The notes under the pieces are model-generated. The model searched no databases. It saw only the letters and a list, made by a program, of their open reading frames with translations, and was not told the DNA's origin. A program made the position numbers and the translations under genes. A stretch of DNA of 64,000 bases from AP-15 sp963785565 (GTDB taxonomy: Bacteria > Pseudomonadota > Alphaproteobacteria > ATCC43930 > CGMCC-115725): NCBI GenBank assembly GCA_963785565.1, contig CAWAVV010000021.1, forward strand, positions 1 through 64,000, written 5' to 3'. Shown here piece after piece: positions 55,200 to 62,682 of this stretch. Numbering within the stretch: position 1 is the first letter of the stretch; each line of letters opens with the position of its first letter.

Positions 55200-55486
55200 C
55201 CGCTCGGCACCGCCTCAACCCACCTTATGCCTACAGGCCGTCCGAGCCTGCGGGGCCGTGCGCTTACCAAGCGCACCGCAGCGTCCATCCGCCGGTCTCA
55301 CGCGCTAAAAAATGTAGATCCAATCGGACAGAGCGCCATTCGATAGGCACGGACATCGCATCTTGGCTCTGAGAGACCCGATCGTAGCAAAGGCCGCAGG
55401 CGGCTGTGAAGGACACCGTTCGCGGCTTGCCAGCCCCCGCGCTTGGCAGATAAAACCCGCGCATCGGTTTTTCCGGGGGGCAGATT

Positions 55487-56135
55487 GTGACCTTAGCGAC
55501 GCGCAACGAGGACGTCTTTGTCCTGTCCGGTCCCGAGGTTTCCATCACCGGCCCACTATCGTTGGTCGAGCATCGCAGCGAGAGCAGCCGGCCGGTTCGG
55601 GTCCAGCTGATCTACAACGCGGCGGCAGAATCGCGCGCCGAGGTCGAACTCACTTGGAATCCAATCTCCGAGGCGCGGGTGCGGCGCGGTGAGTTGGTCG
55701 ATTTCACTGTGCGGCTGACGCGGCGGGGCGAGGTCAACGACGCGGATCGTCTGTTCATCCGCTTTTCCTATGATCCGCGCGATGCCTGGGACCCGGTCTT
55801 CGCGACGATCGGGGCGGTCGCCTTCCGCATCGTCGAGCGGGGCGATCTGCGCGGCGTGCAGCTGTGTTTCGGCTTGAACAATGCTCCACAGATCGCGATG
55901 CCGGTGCCGCTGCGTCCAATTTCCCACTTTGCCACGGGTTGGCGACCGATCGCCGAGCCGACGGATCCGTTCTTCGAATTACGGTTGCACCTGAGTCGGA
56001 CCTGGCAGCCAACCGAACTCCGTATCGGCCGGTTGTTCGTGGGGCAGCACTACGACCCTTATACCTACAGTCCCGCATACGAATACCTCGCGCATCTGCA
56101 CGGCAAGCCTGAGTTTCCCCAGGAGGCGGAGGTCA
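55487..56135. repeat. direct repeat: 5' half of tandem fkbM copy 2 (partner 53772-54420)
   Basis: Second copy of the duplication described for 53772-54420. The similarity falls abruptly after about 56135, where the codons for the linker and catalytic domain begin. Blocks of near-identity alternating with diverged blocks indicate partial gene conversion rather than simple divergence of one old duplication. Confidence 0.9.
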
Positions 56136-56932
56136 AGGCCGAATTCGAGGCCAAGGCGCGGGACGGGATGGGTACCGGCGCAGTGACTCACAGCCAAGCG
56201 TACGTCTCGCCGTTTCTGGTGATGCGCGAGGGAAAGACGCGGTTTCCAATGCTGATCGGTTCGGTCAACTCGTTGTATTGGTACGGAATTGACCCGCGCC
56301 ATACGCTGGAGTGGTCGTACACTCAGCCGGGCTATATCGCCCCCGGCGATATTGCTCTCGATTGCGGCTCTCATGCCGGTCAGATGTCGACCTTCTTCGG
56401 CTTGATCGCCGGCCCCGCCGGCAAGGTCGTGGCCTTTGATCCGTTTCCGCAGAATTATTACCAGGTCGAGGCGCAGGCCAAGCTGAACAGCTTGTCCAAT
56501 CTGGTTTCCGCCCGCGCCGGGGTCGGGACCAGCGCGGGACGGGTTCGAGTATCGAACGGGCAGCAGATGACGGCCGGGCGCGATACGCCATCGATAAGCG
56601 ACGAAGTCGAGATCGACATCGTGCCGCTCGACGACTACATCGACCTCAAGCCCAGCTTCTTGAAGCTCGACGTCGAAGGTGCCGAGGTGGCGGCGCTGCG
56701 CGGTGCCCAGAAGCTGTTGCGCGCCTGCAAGCCGAAGATCTTCATCGAGGTACACACCGGAATGTTGGATCGGTTCGGGCACTCCCTGACAGACCTGTTT
56801 AACGCGTTGCCCGCCGACGTCTACGATGTTCGCTTCAAAGTAGAAGGTGCGGGCATGGCATGGCAGGCTTATGCCCCGGGTCTGGAGAAGGATATCACGC
56901 GCCCGATGCTCGTCGACGCCTTTCCGAAATAG
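55487..56932 (+). CDS. FkbM family methyltransferase, tandem copy 2
   Basis: 481 residues, GTG start. Same architecture as the gene at 53772: beta-rich N-terminal domain, then FkbM domain with IALDCGSHAGQMSTFFGLIA, KVVAFDPFPQNYYQVEAQAK, SFLKLDVEGAEVAALRGAQK and KPKIFIEVHTGMLDRFGHSL. The N-terminal halves are almost identical at the DNA level, whereas the catalytic halves differ at many positions and carry a small insertion (YTQPGYIAPG). This suggests different acceptor positions with a shared recognition domain. Its 3' end overlaps the convergent TylF-like gene by 38 bp. Confidence 0.85.
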   Translation: MTLATRNEDVFVLSGPEVSITGPLSLVEHRSESSRPVRVQLIYNAAAESRAEVELTWNPISEARVRRGELVDFTVRLTRRGEVNDADRLFIRFSYDPRDAWDPVFATIGAVAFRIVERGDLRGVQLCFGLNNAPQIAMPVPLRPISHFATGWRPIAEPTDPFFELRLHLSRTWQPTELRIGRLFVGQHYDPYTYSPAYEYLAHLHGKPEFPQEAEVKAEFEAKARDGMGTGAVTHSQAYVSPFLVMREGKTRFPMLIGSVNSLYWYGIDPRHTLEWSYTQPGYIAPGDIALDCGSHAGQMSTFFGLIAGPAGKVVAFDPFPQNYYQVEAQAKLNSLSNLVSARAGVGTSAGRVRVSNGQQMTAGRDTPSISDEVEIDIVPLDDYIDLKPSFLKLDVEGAEVAALRGAQKLLRACKPKIFIEVHTGMLDRFGHSLTDLFNALPADVYDVRFKVEGAGMAWQAYAPGLEKDITRPMLVDAFPK

Positions 56933-57764
56933 CCGCCTGCAGCCGCCGCTCCCCGCCCCCGGCCATTAGCTTGAACGAGCGAAGCCGGGCGCCAAGCCCG
57001 GGCAATTCAGGCGGCAGGCACGGCCGCGGCGGAGTCCATCCATCGGCTTTGCGCGGATGGAAAAAGCGGATGAACTCGCGCGGATAACGCGCCAGTTCGA
57101 TCAATTGTCCGGATTCGGTCAACCGATCGACCCAAGGTCCTACGCCGGGCGTGTCCGGCCGGCCGGCATCATCGATGCCGATGATCGTGTCGCGGTGCAA
57201 GAGCGGCCAGATCGCCGCGAGCACATCATCGAGCAGATTGTCGAAATCGAGGTCTAACCACACAAAGGCCAGTTCGCCGGTCAGCAGCGATGCGGTCTGG
57301 CGCGCGTCGCCCTTGACCGGTCGCACCGGGATCACGCTCGACCACCGCTGCAATTCCTCGAAGGAATTGTCGTTGTCGGAATAGGCGCCGACGCCGAGGG
57401 ATCCTCCCGCCGGGTCGTTGATGATGTGGCCCTGGAAGGTATCAAAAGCATAGACTGTCTTGTCGAGCTCGAGCACCTGCAGGGCAAACGCGAATTTGAT
57501 CGACATCGTGCCGCGGAAGCAGCCGAATTCGCAAACGTCGCCGCGGACATCAAGCGCGCGGAAAAACCACGGTGCGACGACGCGCAGGTCGCTCTCCGTG
57601 CGCAGGCGGGCGATGCGCAGCGGCAGCAGCCCGCGAAACGGATCCGCCGGCGCGGCGGGCTTGAACAGCGAGCGTAACGCGCGTGGCAGTCGCACCGGAA
57701 TCGGCGACCGGCCGGCCTGCGATCCGGCGGCTGCGATGGAGTTCGGGCCTGGCATCGCCGCCAT
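56895..57764 (-). CDS. TylF/MycF-like class I methyltransferase, single-domain copy
   Basis: 289 residues from ATG 57764 (GGGAGT upstream); an upstream TTG at 57776 is less likely. Motif I is GDVCEFGCFRGTMSIKFAFA (residues ~75-95), followed by VYAFDTFQGHIINDPAGG, IPVRPVKGDARQ and ELAFVWLDLDFDNLLDDVL, then DTIIGIDDAGRPDTPGVGPW near residue 200 with the likely metal-binding acidic residues. TylF-type enzymes O-methylate sugar hydroxyls. It has two related domains in the next gene, 72 bp upstream on the same strand. A C-terminal basic tail (RRLQAAISERRRRASGA) is unique to this copy. Confidence 0.78.
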   Translation of the reverse strand: MAAMPGPNSIAAAGSQAGRSPIPVRLPRALRSLFKPAAPADPFRGLLPLRIARLRTESDLRVVAPWFFRALDVRGDVCEFGCFRGTMSIKFAFALQVLELDKTVYAFDTFQGHIINDPAGGSLGVGAYSDNDNSFEELQRWSSVIPVRPVKGDARQTASLLTGELAFVWLDLDFDNLLDDVLAAIWPLLHRDTIIGIDDAGRPDTPGVGPWVDRLTESGQLIELARYPREFIRFFHPRKADGWTPPRPCLPPELPGLGARLRSFKLMAGGGERRLQAAISERRRRASGA

Positions 57765-57836
57765 CGTTACTCCCAATCCACTGCGAACTCCCCGCGAAGT
57801 TCCACCAAATCCGCGGCCCGATGCCGGGCCAAACCT

Positions 57837-59198
57837 TCAATCCTTGTTGGCTTGAAAGAAGCGGATGAAATCTCCGGGACAGCGCGCGAGTTCGATTAGC
57901 TTGCGCGCCTGGGTGACCTGCTCGACCCACGGGGCCACGCTGGGCGTCTCGGGGCGGCCGACATCGTCGATGCCGATGATCGTATCTCGGCGCAACAGCG
58001 GCCAGATGGCCTCGAGGACCGGATCCATCAGTACGCCGAGATCGAGGTCGAGCCAGACGAACGAGAGTTCGTTGGTGAGGATCCTGCAGGTTTCGCGCGC
58101 ATCCCCCTTGATCGGGCGGACCGGGATGATCGCCGACCACCTTTGCAATTCTTCAAAGGCGTCGTCGTTGTCCGAGTAGGCGCCGATGCCGAGCACGCCG
58201 CCCGAGGGATCGGCCATCAAAAAACCCTCGAACGTGTCGAAGGCATAGACCTGCTTGCGGCGTCCCATCGCCTCCAACAGGTAGGCAAATTTGATCGACA
58301 TCGTCCCGCGAAAGCAGCCGAACTCGCAGACGTCGCCGGGAATGTCGAGGCTCTTCCAGAACCACGGGGCGATCAGGCCAAGATGGGCCTCGGTGCGAAA
58401 CTGTGCCACGCTGCGCGGCAGCAGCGGACCAAGGGGTTCGAGCGGATTGTCGCCGGGACCGGGGGGCACGGAATTGTTCATGATTTCTGCCGCGACAGGG
58501 GAGATGGGAATTTCCGGCGGCGCCGCATGGGCCTCGGCCGCCACGAGGCGGGCGGTCGAAACCGCGGGGTGAAAGAAGCGGATGAAAGCGTGTTCGTCGC
58601 GGCCAAGTTCGACAAGCCGACCCGCCTGGGTCAGCCGTTCCACCCAGGGCGCGACGCCGGGCGTTTCCGGGCGTCCAACATCGTCAATAGCGATGATCGT
58701 GTCCGCGCGCAGCAAGGGCCAGATCCCATCGAGCACCGGCTCTAGCAGAACGTCGAAGTCGAGGTCGAGCATCACAAAGGAAAGCTCGCCCTGGAGCGTC
58801 GCCCAGCTCTGCCGCGCATCCCCCTTTATCGGCCGCAACGGTAAAATCGCGGACCAGCGCTCCAATTCGTCAAATGCATCGTGATTGTCGGCATAGGCGC
58901 CGACGCCCAGCGGACCGCCCGCCGGGTCGGCCATCAGAAACCCTTCGAACGTGTCGAAGGCATAGACTGTCTTATCGATCCCCAGCGCTTTAAGGGCGCA
59001 GGCGAATTTGATCGACATCGTCCCGCGAAAGCAGCCGAACTCGCACACGTCGCCGGGAACGGCCAAGGATTTTCGGAACCACGGGGCGATGACGCCGATA
59101 TGCGCCTCCGTGCGCAACTCGGCGACGCTGCGGGGCAGCAAGGAGCCAAACGCTTGGGCGGGATCACTCCCGGCATTCTGCCAGCGCCTCAGATCCAT
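57837..59198 (-). CDS. double-domain TylF-like methyltransferase (in-frame fusion of two copies)
   Basis: 453 residues made of two homologous methyltransferase domains with a linker of about 30 residues (AAPPEIPISPVAAEIMNNSV). Domain 1, residues ~15-215: GDVCEFGCFRGTMSIKFACA, AFDTFEGFLMADPAGG, ELSFVMLDLDFDVLLEPVL. Domain 2, residues ~245-450: GDVCEFGCFRGTMSIKFAYL, AFDTFEGFLMADPSGGVLG, ELSFVWLDLDLGVLMDPVL. Both keep motif I and the IDDVGRPETP segment, so both look catalytically competent. Each domain opens with LLPRSVAxxRTEAH. With the neighbouring single-domain gene this makes three tandem copies. A two-site or sequential methylation role is inferred. Confidence 0.8.
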   Translation of the reverse strand: MDLRRWQNAGSDPAQAFGSLLPRSVAELRTEAHIGVIAPWFRKSLAVPGDVCEFGCFRGTMSIKFACALKALGIDKTVYAFDTFEGFLMADPAGGPLGVGAYADNHDAFDELERWSAILPLRPIKGDARQSWATLQGELSFVMLDLDFDVLLEPVLDGIWPLLRADTIIAIDDVGRPETPGVAPWVERLTQAGRLVELGRDEHAFIRFFHPAVSTARLVAAEAHAAPPEIPISPVAAEIMNNSVPPGPGDNPLEPLGPLLPRSVAQFRTEAHLGLIAPWFWKSLDIPGDVCEFGCFRGTMSIKFAYLLEAMGRRKQVYAFDTFEGFLMADPSGGVLGIGAYSDNDDAFEELQRWSAIIPVRPIKGDARETCRILTNELSFVWLDLDLGVLMDPVLEAIWPLLRRDTIIGIDDVGRPETPSVAPWVEQVTQARKLIELARCPGDFIRFFQANKD

Positions 59199-59582
59199 GT
59201 TGTCGCAGAGCTAACCGTGAAAAACCCGGGCATCATAGCAGTTGCGGCTCCGTGCATCGCAGCGGCCGCCTCCGCTGTGCACCCTGTGTCCGCTGATAAG
59301 GGATCGCGCCGCCGCCGTCAAGCCAGAGCCGCACCACCGCGTGGGCGCGATTAGAAATCCGCGAGTTGGACCGCCGTCGATTCCGATACCGGAATGCGGT
59401 TTTCCGTTTTCGCGCCGCCCGATTTGGTGAGTTCGCGCAGCGGCTTGCAAACATGAAATTTTTGGTGATATCTCAATGCGAAGATGGGGCGGCAAACCCC
59501 GAACGGGCAGGCACGGCCGGCGGCGGGGTTCGCACCACCGGCGGGCGATTTTCCATCCAGCCGTGGGCGGATCGACGAGACG
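59199..59582. promoter_or_regulatory. divergent intergenic region upstream of the sulfotransferase-TPR gene
   Basis: 384 bp between divergent starts. No gene is supportable. Bases 59445-59480 are AT-rich compared with their surroundings (tgaaatttttggtgatatct) and are the likeliest place for a promoter of the rightward gene. No clear -35/-10 pair was fixed. Confidence 0.4.
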
Positions 59583-61700
59583 ATGGATGACGACACATTC
59601 GCTGACCGGACTATAGAAGGGGATGCGCCAAGCCCTGAACCCTCTTCCGAGGCGTTCGACCAGGCTGGGTTCAAGGCGTGGATTGATCTGATTTCCTACG
59701 ACCAGGAAGAAGGCCGGCTCAAATCGCCGCCCATCCCATTTGACGGCGCCGCCGGCGTCAACCGAGTCCTCGCCGCGTTGCGCGACGATTGTGCTCGCCA
59801 GGGCGATCTGCTCAGCAACCTGCTTTACACGATAGGAATATTGCCGGACCTCGTCGCCCAGAAGGCTCATGTGCTTCATCCGCGCCTGATCGAGCCCGTC
59901 GATCTCCACGAGCGCATCGTCGAGGTGCGGCTGCACTGCGATCTGGCGCGCTTCGCTTCGGGCCGGTTTTCCATCGAAGCCGGCAGCGGCGATCTGCGCT
60001 TCGCCCGCGATGTCATCTATGAGTTGTTCGTCCATTTGCGGGAGCGGTTGTGGCGGGAAGGCTTTCTCGATGTGATTCCCGGTGCGCAACGGAAGAAGGC
60101 AGTCGTCGTCAACGGTCGGTACCGAACCGGTTCGACCCGCGTTTTCAACGCCGTTATGGCGGTTCTGGACGCCGCTGGTCAGCCCTACAAAACTCTGGGC
60201 CGCGATTTCGGCCGAGTCGACATGGCGCTCGACTGCTTCAAGGCTGGCGCCTATGACGGCTATTGGCTGCTGCTCAAGTCGCATAACTGGATTCCATGCG
60301 CGGCAGATGACGACGTGATCACATTCTATACCGTGCGGAACCTGTCGGACGTCGCGGCCTCGGCGTGGCGGCTGTGGGAGCGGTCCGGCAGCCCCGAGGA
60401 AGCCGCCGATCCGACCAATCGGCGGATGCAGGGCGCCACCCTGATCGCGGAGCTCGGATTTCAGAAATTGCTGAATGGTTACGTCGCCAGGCAGGCGCCG
60501 ATGATCACGCTGGATTACGATCGCTATATCGCCGACGAACGCGGGTTGATCGGCGACATCGCCGCCATCCTGCGTCTGCCGCTGACGCCTGAGAAGCTGG
60601 AGGCGGCAGCGCGCGAGATTGCTCCCGAGTACGCCAAGGCGGTATCCGACACGATGGACGAGGCCGAGCACCCGACGAAGCGGCTGGTGCGCCGCCACAT
60701 CAGCGAGACGCTCGGCGCCAAGCATGCCGGGCTGCATGTGCTGCCTTCCTGGGTGATCAGGTATTTGCGGGCGATCGGCGAGTGGCCGTTGCCCGACAAG
60801 ATCACCGTCTTTACCCCGGTCGAGGTGATCGCCGAACTCGTCGCCCTGCCTGCCGCCTGCGAACTGCTTGCGCCCGGCGAGCTTATCGCGGCGTCCGAGG
60901 TTGCCTACCGCAACAGGAATTTCGTGCTCGCGGCGCAGGCGATGAAGCGGCTCGTCGATCGGACCGCGCCGGAGCCGCGGCATTGGTGCCGCCTGGCAAA
61001 TTTCCAGCAGCTTGCCGGCGATATCCCGGGCGCGATCGAGAGCTACCGTGCGGCCACCGCCCTCGACGAATCGTTGGAGATTGCCCAGGCGGGCTTGGCC
61101 AAGGCTCTGTTCGCGAGCGGCGAACCCGACGACGCCTTGGAGGCTATCGAACTACTTGCGCCCGGCGAGCTTGTCAGCGCGTCCGAGGTCGCCTACCGCA
61201 ACGGGGATTTCGCGCTCGCCGTGCAGGCAATGAAACGGTGCGTCGAGCAGGTCCCATCGGAGCCGCGGCATTGGTGTCGCCTGGCGAGTTTCCAGCAGCT
61301 TGCGGGCGATATGCCAGGCGCGATCGAGAGCTACCGTGCGGCCGTCGCCCTCGACGGATCGTTGGAGATTGCCCGGGCGGGCTTGATCAAGGCTTTGATC
61401 GCGAGCGGTGACCCCGACGACGCCTTGGAGGCCGCGCGGCGGCAGGACGCCGCCGCCGGCGGTGCGCCGCGCGGCATCGCGAACTGCCCGCCACCTTTAC
61501 CACGCCCGCCAATTCCGGAGGCGATGAGACTGCTGCGTGAGCTGGCCGCCGGCACCTGCGGCAGGGTGCCGGGTCCATCGGTTACTCGCCAGTGCGCTGG
61601 TCGAGGCCGGCGGGCGGAGAACGAGGCGATGGAGCCGGCGATCAGGGCGACCGAACGTCCGCCGCCGGAGCGAGCGACTGTTGGCACTTCGCGGCGATGA
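59583..61700 (+). CDS. sulfotransferase-domain protein with C-terminal TPR repeats, 3' end degenerate
   Basis: 705 residues from ATG 59583. Residues ~170-395 look like a P-loop sulfotransferase: VVVNGRYRTGSTRVFNAVMA (5'-phosphosulfate loop, near 174), LLLKSHNWIP, FYTVRNLSDVAASAWRLWER near 248 (3'-phosphate region) and ITLDYDRYIADERGLIGDIA near 315. Residues ~427-618 are two 96-residue tandem repeats of TPR type, each with ELLAPGEL, SEVAYRN and EPRHWCRLAxFQQLAGD. After about residue 640 the frame becomes implausible (RQCAGRGRRAENEAMEPAIR), while sensible TPR-like sequence lies in other frames. Role inferred: sulfation of surface glycan. The N-terminal 170 residues are unfamiliar. Confidence 0.72.
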   Translation: MDDDTFADRTIEGDAPSPEPSSEAFDQAGFKAWIDLISYDQEEGRLKSPPIPFDGAAGVNRVLAALRDDCARQGDLLSNLLYTIGILPDLVAQKAHVLHPRLIEPVDLHERIVEVRLHCDLARFASGRFSIEAGSGDLRFARDVIYELFVHLRERLWREGFLDVIPGAQRKKAVVVNGRYRTGSTRVFNAVMAVLDAAGQPYKTLGRDFGRVDMALDCFKAGAYDGYWLLLKSHNWIPCAADDDVITFYTVRNLSDVAASAWRLWERSGSPEEAADPTNRRMQGATLIAELGFQKLLNGYVARQAPMITLDYDRYIADERGLIGDIAAILRLPLTPEKLEAAAREIAPEYAKAVSDTMDEAEHPTKRLVRRHISETLGAKHAGLHVLPSWVIRYLRAIGEWPLPDKITVFTPVEVIAELVALPAACELLAPGELIAASEVAYRNRNFVLAAQAMKRLVDRTAPEPRHWCRLANFQQLAGDIPGAIESYRAATALDESLEIAQAGLAKALFASGEPDDALEAIELLAPGELVSASEVAYRNGDFALAVQAMKRCVEQVPSEPRHWCRLASFQQLAGDMPGAIESYRAAVALDGSLEIARAGLIKALIASGDPDDALEAARRQDAAAGGAPRGIANCPPPLPRPPIPEAMRLLRELAAGTCGRVPGPSVTRQCAGRGRRAENEAMEPAIRATERPPPERATVGTSRR
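60861..61436. repeat. two 288-bp in-frame tandem repeats (TPR units)
   Basis: Unit 1 starts at 60861 and unit 2 at 61149, each encoding 96 residues beginning ELLAPGEL. Long shared stretches at the DNA level, such as the stretch from cgatcgagagctaccgtgcg to ttggagattgcccgg-like sequence, indicate a recent duplication. A further, frame-broken partial copy (ALDGSLEIPAGLAEAL) lies at 61868-61920. Confidence 0.85.
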
Positions 61701-62018
61701 GTGGCCACATTCGAATTGGGCTACCCAGAGCGGACGCCTTCGAGTGGATCGCGCGGGCGGTGGCTGCTCGGGCCCCGAGGGAGCCCGGCGCTGTTGCTGG
61801 CCAGCAAGTATCCGCAGTTTGCGGAGCGGACTTCGCGGGCGCGGCCGAGAGCTGACCGCGCGGCGTTTGCCCTCGACGGGTCGCTGGAGATCCCAGCGGG
61901 CTTGGCCGAGGCCCTGAGCGCACATCCGGCAAGAGCCGAAGCGCCGGGACTTGACAGGGCAAGGCGGATCTGGCGTAATTTTAAGCATTCCGGAAGGATT
62001 TGTGAACCGCAAGCATGA
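61701..62018 (+). pseudogene. frame-broken remainder of the TPR protein
   Basis: Between the end of the sulfotransferase-TPR frame and kpsT, protein-like sequence continues in shifting frames: HRLLASALVEAG near 61575, AMEPAIRATERPPPERA in the upstream frame, WHFAAMSGHIRIGLPRADAF (61685-61745), then ALLLASKYPQFAERTSRA (61790-61845) and AFALDGSLEIPAGLAEALSA and APGLDRARRIWRNF to TGA at 62018. At least three indels are needed to join these to the TPR gene. Joined, they would extend it by about 105 residues and end exactly at kpsT, which suggests that the intact gene was in the same operon. Confidence 0.6.
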
Positions 62019-62682
62019 TCCAATTCGACCAGGTTGTTAAAAGCTATAAAGTAGGAAATGGTCATAACATTGTCCTGGATCATGTGTCCATCACATTTCC
62101 AACCGGTGGTCGGGTCGGTATTATGGGGGTGAATGGTGCCGGCAAGTCGACGATATTGCGGCTGATCGCCGGCTCGGAGGAGCCGGATCATGGAACGATT
62201 ACCCGGGTTGGGAGAATTTCGTTTCCGGTCGGCTTCACCGGGAGCTTTCATCCAAACCTGACGGCGCGCGAGAACGTCGGTTTCTTGCCGACGTCTATGA
62301 TATGGATCTCGAATACATAGTAGAGTGGATTGAAGATTTTGCAGAAATCGGGAAATATTTCGAAATGCCGATCGGAACTTATTCCAGCGGAATGGCCGCC
62401 CGGCTCGCGATAGGCACCAGCCTTGCTTTCGATTTCGACGTCTATCTGCTCGATGAGGTGATCGCGGTCGGTGACGAGCGATTTCAAAGGAAATGCCAGG
62501 AGGCATTCTCCGAGCGGATGGCAACGTCGTCGATGATCCTGGTGTCGCACAATCCGCATGCCGTGCGACAATATTGCACCAGCGGCGCGGTTCTGCATGA
62601 CGGTAGGCTCGCTATGTTCACGTCGCTCGACGAGGCGATCGATGTCTACCAGTGGATCCTAAGGGGCGGCCGTGACGAATAG
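62015..62682 (+). pseudogene. kpsT: KpsT-like capsule polysaccharide export ATPase, split by a -1 frameshift
   Basis: ATPase of an ABC-2 capsule exporter. ATG 62015 starts MIQFDQVVKSYKVGNGHNIV; Walker A is IMGVNGAGKSTILRLIAGSE. After FHPNLTARENVGFL the frame reads PTSMIW and stops near 62320. Restoring one G at about 62287 (ttcttGGccgac) gives FLADVYDMDLEYIVEWIEDF and continues into the intact second half: IGTYSSGMAARLAIGTSLAF (signature) and DFDVYLLDEVIAVGDERFQR (Walker B) to TAG 62682. As written the two halves are separate. The repaired protein would be about 222 residues, normal for KpsT. The partner permease KpsM is not in the window. Confidence 0.88.

Noticed and set aside
59211..60983. 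590-codon minus-strand open frame
   Set aside because: It lies opposite the sulfotransferase-TPR gene, which has recognisable motifs; the antisense frame has none.
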